From contig CAYZOJ010000001.1 of the NCBI GenBank assembly GCA_964480195.1, positions 8,888 through 72,887 of the forward strand: DNA of 64,000 bases, given 5' to 3'. The notes under the pieces are model-generated. The model saw only the letters and a list, made by a program, of their open reading frames with translations, had not been told where the DNA came from and made no database searches. Position numbers and translations under genes: made by a program. Position 1 is the stretch's first letter. Every line of letters starts with the position of its first letter. The DNA is from Stercoripulliclostridium_A sp964480195. Its GTDB lineage: Bacteria > Bacillota > Clostridia > Christensenellales > DTU072. Positions 26,259-35,366 of the stretch are shown here, piece by piece.

Positions 26259-29200
26259 TTATACTATTTCAAAATCCAGCGACGACTTGCCCTCAAACGA
26301 GTAGTTGCCGGAAATCTTTACCGTGTATTTGCCCTTTTCGCGCGGGAGCGAATCGAGGAGTATGCCGTTTGCGTCGTAATACAATATGTCTTTGGCGTCG
26401 ATACGAGATATTGCGCCGATGGCGTCGGTATATTGAGCGCCGAACGACTGTATTTCGCTACCCGTAAACGGCACGGTCGAGCTTTGCTTATTGTAGTTGT
26501 TGGGCGTGATGAAATCGACGTTTATCACGGCACCGCTCTTGTTCTTTTCGACGCGCTTGGGATAAATCGTGAGAGTGGGCTTGCCGTAACCTATATTATA
26601 CAGAGCGTTTTGGTTCTGTCCGTCTTTGAGCTTTACGAATATTTCGTACGTTCCGTATCCGCCCTGCGCGGTGTATTTGACGTCCTCGCCCTCTTCGCGA
26701 TATATTTCAAGCTCGACTACGTCGTTACCGACGAGTTCGTCCTCTTCGATGGTGTATACGATGTCGGCGTCCGCCTCACCGTACGTCTTTGTCATACTCG
26801 AAACGTTAACCATTATATACTTTCTGGTTATGGTGAGTTTGAGAGTGTCTTCCTCGACCCAGCTTTCGTTATAATATTCGTTCGCGAGTACGTGTATGCG
26901 GAGAGGATATACTCCGGGATAAACGGGAGCTTCCGTACTCCATTCGCCGTCGACGAGGAATTCGACTTCGGTATCGGGAACGGTAAATCCCGCTATCGAC
27001 TGAGTTATCGTAATGGTCGGTTTGGTGACGGAGCCGTAAGCCATGGTCGAGTTACCGCACTTGGGCTCGGCGGTAAGTTTACGGTACGACGTAACGTCGA
27101 ACGCGGTCGTTCTTTCGCCGTAAATGAGAGTTACGGTCTGAGTGGTCTTGGTACCGCCCTGAACGTTTGCAAACGGATCTTGAGAATATCCGTTTATAGC
27201 TATAAGACCGCTCGTCATAGGCAATACGTCGGACTCGCCGTTATCGTATATGCGTTCGATATATCCGCCCTCGGTATTGAGCGCCTGACCTTCCGCATAC
27301 GTCAGAACGGTCGGGACGGTCTTTACTCTGATTTCCTTGAGCGTACGCTCGGATACGTAAAGCCAGAAAGTCGCGTTGCAACCGCCGTACGATATCGTAG
27401 CTTGTTGGAAATAACCGCCTTTATCGCTCTTTACGTAGTGCTTGTCGTAATCGAGATATCCAGCTTTCAACGTGCGCGTAACGCGCTCCCCGCTCGTAAA
27501 TTCGACATCGAAATACAAATTGCCTATCGTATCCTCATCGAGATACGTGGCGTTGAGGTCGTCTTTATATGTTACTTTGTACGCGTTGCGCGTAACGCCA
27601 TCGACGGTAACAGCCTCCATTCCGGGTTGCTTATCGTCAAACGAAATGCTTTGGACGCTTCCCGACGCGACTTCGACTTGGAATGTCGTAACGTATCTTC
27701 TTACGGTTCCGTCGTTATCGGTTATCGAATAAGTCGCGGTAATCGTCTGGATTCCCAAAACGTCGGGCGTAAATCCGGTAAACGTCCAGAGGCTCGAATC
27801 CAACGTGGATATGACGGACGACGTGCCGTCGTTAAACGTACGCGTAATCTTTATTCCGCTCAAATCGAGTTCGTCGTCTATGCCCGAAACGTAAACGGTT
27901 TTATCGGGAGCTCCGGTAACTTCTATTGCGGAGACCTGTCTTCCCTCAATCTTGGTTTTTATCGTAAACACCGTGCCGTAATAACGGAACATTACGTCTT
28001 TTCTGCCGGACTTGCCGTCGTCTTCCGTAAGAAGTTCGACGTCATTGCCGTCGATAGTGAAGATTACGGAATTCGATCCCGATTTCGTAGCAAGCATTCT
28101 TATCTTGGAATTGATTAGATCCGAAATCGACGCGAACGTGTAAGTCGAATCGAAATTGTATCCGCTTTCCGCAAACGTTATCTTGGTTACGTAGTCCTCT
28201 TCGGGTACGGCGTGAACGGTAAAGGTGCTCTCCTTCCCGGTGATATTAACATTGACGGTGTAATCTCCGACATAGGAAAGAATATCCGTCGGGGTACCGT
28301 CGTAATATATCGAAATGTACTTTTCGGGTATCGGCGACAGCGTTTCTACGGTATTGTCGTTATACTCGACGTATACGGAAGAACCGTCAAGATCGAGCTC
28401 CGAACCGATTTTATAGTAGTTGCGATAAGGCTCTTTCGCGCTGACGGATACCGCTACGCGAGCGATTACCTTGACTTTGAATCCCGCCGTTACACCGCCG
28501 ACGGAGAAATTGATGGTCTGATATCCGTCTTTGCACGCGCTGAGCGAAAGACGGAATTGCGAACCGTCGGACGCCAAATCGTTTTCGTTAAGCGAAGCCC
28601 ACGTCGAAACGTCGTTCTCGTCGAACTCGTACGTGCCGTTATCGTAAAGGGTGTTGTAACGAAGATATGCCGTCGTAAACATCTGCCCTTCGACAAAAAC
28701 TTTATTGGCAACCTGTTCGGCGGGGTCTTTGCGCGAATCGGCAACCAAAAGACGGTATGCCTTTTTGCCCTCTACCGCGATGTGCATGGGGGTAGCCCAA
28801 TCGCTGTTGCCGTAACAAATATAGACAACGTGTTCTTTGAGCTCGGTGAAACTATGGTCTTTGGTTATGCGCTTATCGGCGGTCGTACCGTCCAAATAGT
28901 AATAAAGGTTGTCGCCGTCGAGAGAAATATTCTCTTTTTTGCCGTCTTCGTAAACGACGGTCGCCCTACCCGTACTCCAGTCGATTTTGTCGCCCTCTCG
29001 GATTTTGGAAATTTCCGTTATCCACGTACTTCCGTCAAGCACTATGCCGACGGTTTTGGGGAAGACGTCAATAGTTAAAGTCTTGGCTGTAGGAACCGCA
29101 ACCGCACAATTAAATCTTGCGGACTTACCCATATACGTTACGGTTACTTTGGAATATGCGTTTTCCTCCGAAAAGTCATAAGATATTTCGAAGTCCTCGG

Positions 29201-29924
29201 AGGAATCCTCGTAATCGACGGTTTCGGTCGTCGCGTTATCGTATGTGCACTTGACGGAAAGACCCGTAAGGTCTATGTCACTGCCTACGAAATAATTGAG
29301 TTTTTTGGGTTTGGAAATAATTTCGATTTTGGTAAGCGTCCTCGGAAGAACGGTCAATACGAACGAAACTTCGTAATTTGCAAAACCTATGTAAATAGTA
29401 TGCTCGCCGGGCTCCAAGTCTTCGGAATAACCGCGAAGCATCGAATAAGTGATTTCTTCCAATACGACGGTGGTCGTTTGGTAATGAACGTTGATTTTTA
29501 TTCCGCTCAAATCGAGCGAAGCGCCTTGTACGACGGAAACGTCGTCGGGAATTTCCGCAATGGAAATGCTCTGCACCTCTGCCGAGATAACTTCGAGCGT
29601 AACAGTTGTGGTCTTGCCGGAATAAGTTATGGTAAGCGTTTGCGTGCCTGCCGAAAGTTTATCGTATCCGGAAACCATATCTTCCGTGACCGGCACGTTG
29701 TATCTCGCACCCTTGACGGTAACGGCTTGAACGTAACAATCGGTGAGATCGAGATCGTCCCCTTGGTAAACTTGCGTTAACGGAAATTCGTAAACACGCA
29801 AAGAAACGACGTCGTTACCGCTGTAACCGCCGTCCTCGCCGTCGGAAGATGTGCATGCCGCCGCGATAAACGCGCCGGAAGCAAGCAATAATATAAGTAA
29901 AACCGTAATTACAGAACGACGCAT
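26259..29924 (-). CDS. Big_3-repeat surface lipoprotein
   Basis: 1221 residues. Start at 29924 (GGAG five bases upstream) rather than the GTG two codons earlier. The signal peptide MRRSVITVLLILLLASGAF ends in lipobox AAAC, so the protein is lipid-anchored. About ten bacterial Ig-like group 3 repeats follow (recurring VYQGDDLDLTD, VVQGASLDLSG, YFVGSDIDLTG, YKIGSELDLDG, VYVSGIDDELDLSG), then two MBG-type domains (TKTYGEADADIVYTI) and a short C-terminal sandwich. It is a smaller cousin of the 3786-residue lipoprotein. It has its own sigma-A promoter and leads the aminotransferase-aldolase-symporter operon, so it may capture the glycan or cell surface from which the substrate derives. Confidence 0.87.
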   Translation of the reverse strand: MRRSVITVLLILLLASGAFIAAACTSSDGEDGGYSGNDVVSLRVYEFPLTQVYQGDDLDLTDCYVQAVTVKGARYNVPVTEDMVSGYDKLSAGTQTLTITYSGKTTTVTLEVISAEVQSISIAEIPDDVSVVQGASLDLSGIKINVHYQTTTVVLEEITYSMLRGYSEDLEPGEHTIYIGFANYEVSFVLTVLPRTLTKIEIISKPKKLNYFVGSDIDLTGLSVKCTYDNATTETVDYEDSSEDFEISYDFSEENAYSKVTVTYMGKSARFNCAVAVPTAKTLTIDVFPKTVGIVLDGSTWITEISKIREGDKIDWSTGRATVVYEDGKKENISLDGDNLYYYLDGTTADKRITKDHSFTELKEHVVYICYGNSDWATPMHIAVEGKKAYRLLVADSRKDPAEQVANKVFVEGQMFTTAYLRYNTLYDNGTYEFDENDVSTWASLNENDLASDGSQFRLSLSACKDGYQTINFSVGGVTAGFKVKVIARVAVSVSAKEPYRNYYKIGSELDLDGSSVYVEYNDNTVETLSPIPEKYISIYYDGTPTDILSYVGDYTVNVNITGKESTFTVHAVPEEDYVTKITFAESGYNFDSTYTFASISDLINSKIRMLATKSGSNSVIFTIDGNDVELLTEDDGKSGRKDVMFRYYGTVFTIKTKIEGRQVSAIEVTGAPDKTVYVSGIDDELDLSGIKITRTFNDGTSSVISTLDSSLWTFTGFTPDVLGIQTITATYSITDNDGTVRRYVTTFQVEVASGSVQSISFDDKQPGMEAVTVDGVTRNAYKVTYKDDLNATYLDEDTIGNLYFDVEFTSGERVTRTLKAGYLDYDKHYVKSDKGGYFQQATISYGGCNATFWLYVSERTLKEIRVKTVPTVLTYAEGQALNTEGGYIERIYDNGESDVLPMTSGLIAINGYSQDPFANVQGGTKTTQTVTLIYGERTTAFDVTSYRKLTAEPKCGNSTMAYGSVTKPTITITQSIAGFTVPDTEVEFLVDGEWSTEAPVYPGVYPLRIHVLANEYYNESWVEEDTLKLTITRKYIMVNVSSMTKTYGEADADIVYTIEEDELVGNDVVELEIYREEGEDVKYTAQGGYGTYEIFVKLKDGQNQNALYNIGYGKPTLTIYPKRVEKNKSGAVINVDFITPNNYNKQSSTVPFTGSEIQSFGAQYTDAIGAISRIDAKDILYYDANGILLDSLPREKGKYTVKISGNYSFEGKSSLDFEIV

Positions 29925-29954
29925 ACGCACTCCGCAGTCGATAGTATTGCTTAT

Positions 29955-29983
29955 ATTATATATTAAAATATTATATAAAGCAA
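29955..29983 (-). promoter_or_regulatory. Predicted promoter of the lipoprotein-aminotransferase-aldolase operon
   Basis: Minus strand -35 TTGCTT (29978-29983), 17 bp AT-only spacer, -10 TATAAT (29955-29960), about 30 bases before the start codon. Confidence 0.75.
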
Positions 29984-30035
29984 GTTATGCGCGCGTTATT
30001 TACTTTTATATTACCGTCGGGTTACATCTTTTTTC

Positions 30036-30060
30036 AAAAAAAGAAGCCCGAGGGCTCCTT
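30036..30060 (-). terminator. Terminator after the six-hairpin glycosidase gene
   Basis: Minus strand hairpin GAGCCC-TC-GGGCTTC followed by TTTTTTTG, starting directly after the stop codon at 30061. Confidence 0.78.
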
Positions 30061-31977
30061 TCAGTCGAAGAATTTGCCGTCCGGGTATGAATACACGAAC
30101 GCACCGAACCCGCTCCAGCCTTGGAGTAGCGATCCGTCCTCTCGGGGAGGCGCGAAAAATTCTACGGGCGTATAGTTGCCCTTTTCGGCATTATAAACGA
30201 ACCAACGGGTCAACGGATACTCGTAGTCCATCCCGCGACCGAGTTTAGCATATGCGTAAACAGCCGACCAGTACGGCCAATCTCCGCCGTTATGGTAGTA
30301 GAACGGAAGACTCGATTTAAGCACCGTCGCACGCGGGTTTTTGTAGAACGGATAAACCGAGAGCACGCCGAAATCGCCCGCACCCTGTTCTTTATTGTTT
30401 TTAGATTCGAGCATACGTTCCATATTCTTTAATACCGAAGTCGCCCTCTCGTCATCCGTAAGCCCGAACAGCACCGTCAAAACGGTATCGACGGACAAGT
30501 TGTCTTCTACATAGTTTTCCGTTTTATAGTTTACGAAATACCCGAGTTCGGAATCCCAAAGCAATTCGTTTATTGCTTTTTTGACGGTTTCGAACCGAAC
30601 GGCGTAATCTGCGGATACGGTCGGACGCGAAGTCTTGGTAAGCTCGGATACGGCATACAACGCGCGAGCATACAACGCCTCGTCATACGTACAATATCCC
30701 GTTCTGAATACGTTATCGCACCAGTCGCGACGGTTATATTCTCCCGCCTTATACAAAAGTCCCGTGCCGTCCGTCTGCTCGGAAAGCTTCTCCACGACTT
30801 TGATAACGGAATCGAGTACGGTACCGCCCCTCCATTTAACGCTAAGTACGTCGTAATCTCCCGTCGTGCGAACGTAATCGTAAACGAGGATAGCATAAAA
30901 CGACGGGCTGTCGTAATGGTCGCCCCACCAGTTCTTGAAATTGTATTTGACGGCGGACGGGCATCTGCCGTCTTTGTCGATGCCCCTTGCAAGCGTCAAA
31001 ATCTCGTTGCGGACAAGCTCGGGACGGTATTTAAGCACGGCAAGAGCCGTCCAATATCCGTCGCGGAAGTACGTACGCGCGGGCGATTGGTAATTTATAC
31101 CCGCAAGAAAACCTTTGAATGCGCCCGTTTCCTTATACATACTCAACGCGCAGTTGTAGAGGCTCGAAAAATAAGCCCTATCGAACTCGGTACGACACGA
31201 CGAAGGTATCGGAAGGTTTTTAACGTAGTCAAGCGACTCTTGTCTGTATTCCTCGAAACGACGGTAACAGTCCGAAACGTCGCAGGCGGAAAAATCGCCG
31301 TGCGTATATCCCGATACGACAAGTTTGACAGTTCCCGTTTCTCCCGATTTAAGATCGAGAGTTGCCGAAAACTGATTTGTGTACATATGCGTGGTTTCGA
31401 GCGCGACAGCCGGCTCCGACACCGCTATATCGAAACGGAAATTCTCTATTATATTATTGGAAATAAGTAAGAAACCGTCGTTCTTTTTTACACTGCGATG
31501 ACCTTTGATTTCCGCACCCAACGTGCCGAAAACAAGTCGCGAAAGGTTTTTGAAATCGAACCGAGAAGCGAACAAGTTTTTAAGATACGACGTGAAATTT
31601 ATGCCGAAATTGACGGTATTTTCAAATTTTACATCCTTTTTCGCGTGCACGGCAAACTCCGTAAACAACGCGTTGACATCGTTACCCGTAAAATGCGAAA
31701 TCGTGAGCGCGACTTCGTCGTTTTCGAGTTCGACGATCATGCGCTTTCCGACCATAGATACTTTCTTGTGCGTATACGGGTCGACGGGTCTTCCGTTTAC
31801 GAATATTTGGTTATACCAGCACTCGAGAAAATCCCATTTGTTGACGACGGAATATTTCTTTAATCCGCCCGTTCCGTCGAACTCCGCCATTAAAAGGTTG
31901 TTGGAAACGTCGTATAAAGTCGGTTTGTAATACTCGCCCTCGGCTACGATTGCGCCGTTTTCGTAAGATACTTTCAT
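30061..31977 (-). CDS. Six-hairpin glycoside hydrolase-like protein
   Basis: 638 residues without signal peptide, so cytoplasmic. The N-terminal 240 residues look like a beta-sandwich (ISHFTGNDVNALFTEFAVHA) and the C-terminal 390 like an (alpha/alpha)6 toroid, as in amylo-alpha-1,6-glucosidase, GH63 or GH37 relatives: YFRDGYWTALAVLKYRPEL, NWWGDHYDSPSFY, RRDWCDNVF and YYHNGGDWPYWSAVYA carry the acidic and aromatic residues of such active sites. I cannot name the GH family with certainty. AGAGGAG precedes the ATG, which overlaps the oxidoreductase stop by one base (TAATG). Last gene of the GH20 operon. Confidence 0.72.
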   Translation of the reverse strand: MKVSYENGAIVAEGEYYKPTLYDVSNNLLMAEFDGTGGLKKYSVVNKWDFLECWYNQIFVNGRPVDPYTHKKVSMVGKRMIVELENDEVALTISHFTGNDVNALFTEFAVHAKKDVKFENTVNFGINFTSYLKNLFASRFDFKNLSRLVFGTLGAEIKGHRSVKKNDGFLLISNNIIENFRFDIAVSEPAVALETTHMYTNQFSATLDLKSGETGTVKLVVSGYTHGDFSACDVSDCYRRFEEYRQESLDYVKNLPIPSSCRTEFDRAYFSSLYNCALSMYKETGAFKGFLAGINYQSPARTYFRDGYWTALAVLKYRPELVRNEILTLARGIDKDGRCPSAVKYNFKNWWGDHYDSPSFYAILVYDYVRTTGDYDVLSVKWRGGTVLDSVIKVVEKLSEQTDGTGLLYKAGEYNRRDWCDNVFRTGYCTYDEALYARALYAVSELTKTSRPTVSADYAVRFETVKKAINELLWDSELGYFVNYKTENYVEDNLSVDTVLTVLFGLTDDERATSVLKNMERMLESKNNKEQGAGDFGVLSVYPFYKNPRATVLKSSLPFYYHNGGDWPYWSAVYAYAKLGRGMDYEYPLTRWFVYNAEKGNYTPVEFFAPPREDGSLLQGWSGFGAFVYSYPDGKFFD

Positions 31978-33101
31978 TACTCCTCTCTGCTCCTAAGTTC
32001 GGCGTACAGCTCTTCCGTTTCGATCGGGTCAAGCGGAAGCTCCGCCGTTTTGTTTTTATATGCCGACAAATAAATGCCGTTGATTATCGACAATGCGTTT
32101 ATGCCCTCTTCCCCGAACGCGACGGGCGTTTTGCGCCTGCCTTCGAGAGTTTCCGCAAACGCGCGCACTACGCGTATCTGCTGTCCGTAAACAAGATCGG
32201 TTATAAGCCTGAACAAGCCGTAATAATACCGCTTGGTATGCGCTTTAACCGAGCCGTAACCCTTTGTAACAGACGCGTTAACCTCGGGTTCGGAACGATC
32301 GAAACTAACGTATTTAAGACTATATTTGCCGATTACGAGTTTGCCTTTATCCCCGGCTATTTCCAATCTGTTCGTGCCGTGAAGTTCGTGTCCGGACGCA
32401 ATAAAGGTACCCATAGCGCCGTTTTTGTATTCCAAAACCGCGGTTACATCGTTTTCGACGGTTATGTCTCGATTGACTGTACGGGCGGTCGCGTCGATTT
32501 TTACGGGCATACCGCATATCCATTGCATGACGTCGAGTTGGTGCACGCATTGATTGATGAGAATACCACCGCCTTCGCCCTTCCAGCTCGCTCGCCATTC
32601 TCCCATATCGTAATAAAACTGCGAACGGTACCAGTCGGTTACTATAAAGGTTACACGACGGATTTCGCCTATCCCGCCGGACGCGACTATTTCTTTTGCC
32701 TTTGCGTAAACGCGGTTAGTACGCTGATTGAACATTATCCCGTACAGCGCGTTCGGACGTGCTTCCGCCACGGCGTTTGCTCGCATACACTCGCCGACGG
32801 TAACAGCCTGAGGCTTTTCCGAAAGAACGTTAACGCCGTTTTCAAGGCAATAAATCGCGATTTCCACGTGCGAATAATGCGGTGTCGCGATGATTACCGC
32901 GTCGGGTTTGACGAGAGAAATCATTTCTTTATAGTCGGTAAACGCAAGCACGCCTTTGTGCTTTGCCGTGAACTTATCGAGCTTTAATTCGTCAAGGTCG
33001 CATACCGCCGTCAACCGTGCGAATTTTACCCTGCCTCTTACAAGATTTTCGGCGTGAATTCCGCCCATTCTGCCTATGCCTATTACGGCAAAACTTTTCA
33101 T
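31977..33101 (-). CDS. Gfo/Idh/MocA-family oxidoreductase
   Basis: 374-residue NAD(P)-dependent sugar oxidoreductase. The N-terminal Rossmann motif is GIGRMGGIH (residues about 7-15), the EKP motif (NVLSEKPQAV, Lys as catalytic/cofactor contact) is near residue 95, and the C-terminal domain holds GGGILINQCVHQLDVMQWICG with the family's His-x-x-Asp pair. Members oxidise or epimerise sugar hydroxyls, and some start redox glycoside cleavage. It overlaps both neighbours (ATGA with the GDPD-like gene, TAATG with the glycosidase), so it is firmly part of the GH20 operon. Substrate unknown, likely a sugar released by these enzymes. Confidence 0.9.
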   Translation of the reverse strand: MKSFAVIGIGRMGGIHAENLVRGRVKFARLTAVCDLDELKLDKFTAKHKGVLAFTDYKEMISLVKPDAVIIATPHYSHVEIAIYCLENGVNVLSEKPQAVTVGECMRANAVAEARPNALYGIMFNQRTNRVYAKAKEIVASGGIGEIRRVTFIVTDWYRSQFYYDMGEWRASWKGEGGGILINQCVHQLDVMQWICGMPVKIDATARTVNRDITVENDVTAVLEYKNGAMGTFIASGHELHGTNRLEIAGDKGKLVIGKYSLKYVSFDRSEPEVNASVTKGYGSVKAHTKRYYYGLFRLITDLVYGQQIRVVRAFAETLEGRRKTPVAFGEEGINALSIINGIYLSAYKNKTAELPLDPIETEELYAELRSREE

Positions 33102-33739
33102 TTCCGTCCAAGCTCCTCTAACGCGACGTCCGTTATGTTAGTCGTTACGTTTTCAAACGGCATTTTGAGAATGCGCTTTAAGGTTTCGGGGTCGTCTACC
33201 GTAAAAATCGAAACGCCGAGCCCTATCTCGAAAGCTTTGTTCCAGAGTTCTTCGTCCGTGAGTTTATAATTTATGTTTATTCCGTTAATAACAGACTCGC
33301 CGAAACTTGCAAGATACTCTTTTATCTCGGGTAGATTCTTGGCTTCGAGAGGATACTTGCGGGAATAAAAGCCTTTATTGACGTATACGTCTACGCCGTC
33401 CAAGTCCTTGATTTCTTCGGGCGTAACCGCACCCGTAAAGTATATCAGCTTTTCGACGCCGACTTCCTTTGCAAGAGCCACTATCTTCTTTATAAGACCC
33501 TTCTTTTTGAGATCGACGTTTACGCGCTTAGAATACTTCGATGCGTACTCGAATACCGTGCGGAGGGTTACACGACGACTTTTAAGAGGCGGGGCGAACC
33601 AATGTCCGAGCACGATTTCTCCGCCCGCCGTTCTGACGTCGACTTCGATTGCGCCGACTTCCGTACGGCAAACTTTTTCCAGATACTCTATAGTGTTTTT
33701 ACGCGTGCCGAGAGCTCCGCCGTGTGCGGTTAATAACAT
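33098..33739 (-). CDS. GDPD-like (glycerophosphodiester phosphodiesterase fold) protein
   Basis: 213 residues with the outline of a GDPD TIM barrel: TAHGGALGTRKNTIEYLEKV at the start, GAIEVDVRTAGGEIVLGHW (Glu and Asp of the metal site), VNVDLKKKG, and a C-terminal VSIFTVDDPETLKRIL. Normal GDPDs read HRG, ENT and HD at three catalytic places; here they are HGG, KNT and GHW, so either the substrate has changed or activity is lost. No signal peptide. Overlaps Gfo/Idh/MocA by four bases and GH20 by one. It could hydrolyse a glycan phosphodiester or simply bind a sugar phosphate. Confidence 0.65.
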   Translation of the reverse strand: MLLTAHGGALGTRKNTIEYLEKVCRTEVGAIEVDVRTAGGEIVLGHWFAPPLKSRRVTLRTVFEYASKYSKRVNVDLKKKGLIKKIVALAKEVGVEKLIYFTGAVTPEEIKDLDGVDVYVNKGFYSRKYPLEAKNLPEIKEYLASFGESVINGININYKLTDEELWNKAFEIGLGVSIFTVDDPETLKRILKMPFENVTTNITDVALEELGRK

Positions 33740-35352
33740 TATCTTCTCCTTTTTTTAACGACCATTGCGCGATTGTATTCTACGTGCGCGTTCGTTTTTT
33801 GGAACTTGCGCATTATATTGAGCTTCGTAAGACCGCCCGTATTTACCATCGAAAGCGGACAATACTCCACTCCGAGTTTGTCGAGGGTAGGTAAAAACTT
33901 TTTAAGACGCTTTTCAAAATCACTGTAGTCGCGCTCCGCAGACGGCGTCCAAGCGACTTCCGCAAACGCTTCCATTCTCGGGAAGAGTTGGAATTGGAGT
34001 CTTTCTTCCGTCGGTACCCATTCCGTCCAAAGCGGTCCTTCAAGCCCGAGTATCCCGCCTCGCTTATCGCTAAGACCGTACTTTTCGGGTTCGAACGCGT
34101 AAGTGGTTTTGAGGTTGTTTTGAGCATATGGCATATCGAAATAGAATGCTTGATGCTTGGCTATTACCGCCTGTCCACCGCCGAGAAGATAGTTCTCTAC
34201 CGCCGAATCCCTCGCGTGCGTCCAATATTCGACGATGACGGATCTGTCGAGGCTGTCGGCTTTGAGTATCTCGTTCCAACCGATTAAACGTTTGCCCTTG
34301 CGTTTTAAGTAAACGGCGATTTTATTGTTGAAATAGCCTTGAAGGTCCTCTTCCGTTTTGAGTCCCTCTTCTTCCATACGTTTTTGACAGTCGGGGCACC
34401 TTTTCCATTCGTATTTGGGCGCTTCGTCCCCTCCGATATGGAAATACGGTCCCGGGAACATCGCGCAGAGCTCGTCGATGACATCGTATATGAACGTATA
34501 CGTAAAGTCCTTACCCGCACAAGCTATGATATTGCCGACTCCGTTGTCTTCGGGGGAGCCTCCGTGTACGACCGGAACGTCCATTTTGATGTTACGGCAA
34601 GAAAGACGCGGATACGCTGCGATTGCCGCTCCGAGGTGCGCAGGCATATCCACTTCCGGCACTATCGTTATGTTGAGCCTCGACGCATATGCCACAATCT
34701 CTTTTATCTCGGTCTGAGTATAATAGCCTTCGTGCGGTATCCAATCTATGGACTTATTGCCCCACGCCATATTCTGACTGCCCTTGCGGTACGATCCGAC
34801 TTCGGTAAGACGTGGATATTTTTTGATTTCGACGCGCCATCCTTCGTTGTCCGTCAAATGCCAATGCAAAACGTTGAGTTTATGGAACGCCATCATATCG
34901 AGAAGTCTTTTAACCGCTTCAGCTCCGTGGAAATAACGGCTTTCGTCAAGCATTATGCCTCTGTACGCATATCTCGGTTCGTCCTTTATAGACAACGCGT
35001 GAAGCGTAAGCACCTCGCTTTCGCCGAGGACGTCGGCACCCGTCAACTGACGGAGCGTCTGCGTTGCGTAAAACGCGCCCGCCATAGCGGAAGCTTTGAT
35101 TATGACTTTTTCGGTATCGGCTTCTATTGTATATCCCTCTCTCGGAAGGTTGCGATCGTGCAAAAAGCTTATAGCCGCCTTTTTGCTGGCGACAACGGGT
35201 AGTTTGAATCCGCATACGCTTTCAACCATCGCGACCAAAACGTCGCGCGCAAACGTCAACGACGCGTCCGCGTAAACGGTCGTATCCGAATTTATGATGA
35301 ACTCACCGAACTTTTCTTCCGCATATGCGGGCTTGGGAATGATATTTAACAT
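33739..35352 (-). CDS. GH20 beta-N-acetylhexosaminidase
   Basis: 537 residues, no signal peptide. The N-terminal GH20b-like domain (residues about 1-110) ends at GYTIEADTEKVIIKASA; the TIM barrel shows YRGIMLDESRYFHG, HWHLTDNEGWRVEIKKYP, TIVPEVDMPAHLGAA, the catalytic Asp-Glu pair in FHIGGDEAPKYEW, and WEILKAD/YWTHAR later. GH20 enzymes release terminal GlcNAc or GalNAc by substrate-assisted catalysis from chitin, mucin or N-glycan fragments. Acting inside the cell, it would trim imported oligosaccharides. GGAGG precedes the ATG. It lies 14 bases after the citrate synthase-like gene and overlaps the GDPD-like gene by one base. Confidence 0.94.
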   Translation of the reverse strand: MLNIIPKPAYAEEKFGEFIINSDTTVYADASLTFARDVLVAMVESVCGFKLPVVASKKAAISFLHDRNLPREGYTIEADTEKVIIKASAMAGAFYATQTLRQLTGADVLGESEVLTLHALSIKDEPRYAYRGIMLDESRYFHGAEAVKRLLDMMAFHKLNVLHWHLTDNEGWRVEIKKYPRLTEVGSYRKGSQNMAWGNKSIDWIPHEGYYTQTEIKEIVAYASRLNITIVPEVDMPAHLGAAIAAYPRLSCRNIKMDVPVVHGGSPEDNGVGNIIACAGKDFTYTFIYDVIDELCAMFPGPYFHIGGDEAPKYEWKRCPDCQKRMEEEGLKTEEDLQGYFNNKIAVYLKRKGKRLIGWNEILKADSLDRSVIVEYWTHARDSAVENYLLGGGQAVIAKHQAFYFDMPYAQNNLKTTYAFEPEKYGLSDKRGGILGLEGPLWTEWVPTEERLQFQLFPRMEAFAEVAWTPSAERDYSDFEKRLKKFLPTLDKLGVEYCPLSMVNTGGLTKLNIMRKFQKTNAHVEYNRAMVVKKRRR

Positions 35353-35366
35353 ATGTCCTCCGCTGA

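Noticed and set aside
24702..28118. A 1138-codon open frame on the plus strand opposite the aminotransferase and Big_3 lipoprotein genes.
   Set aside because: It is antisense to two well-supported genes, has no ribosome site or family motif, spans two unrelated genes, and arises because codons that give stops on the opposite strand are rare here.
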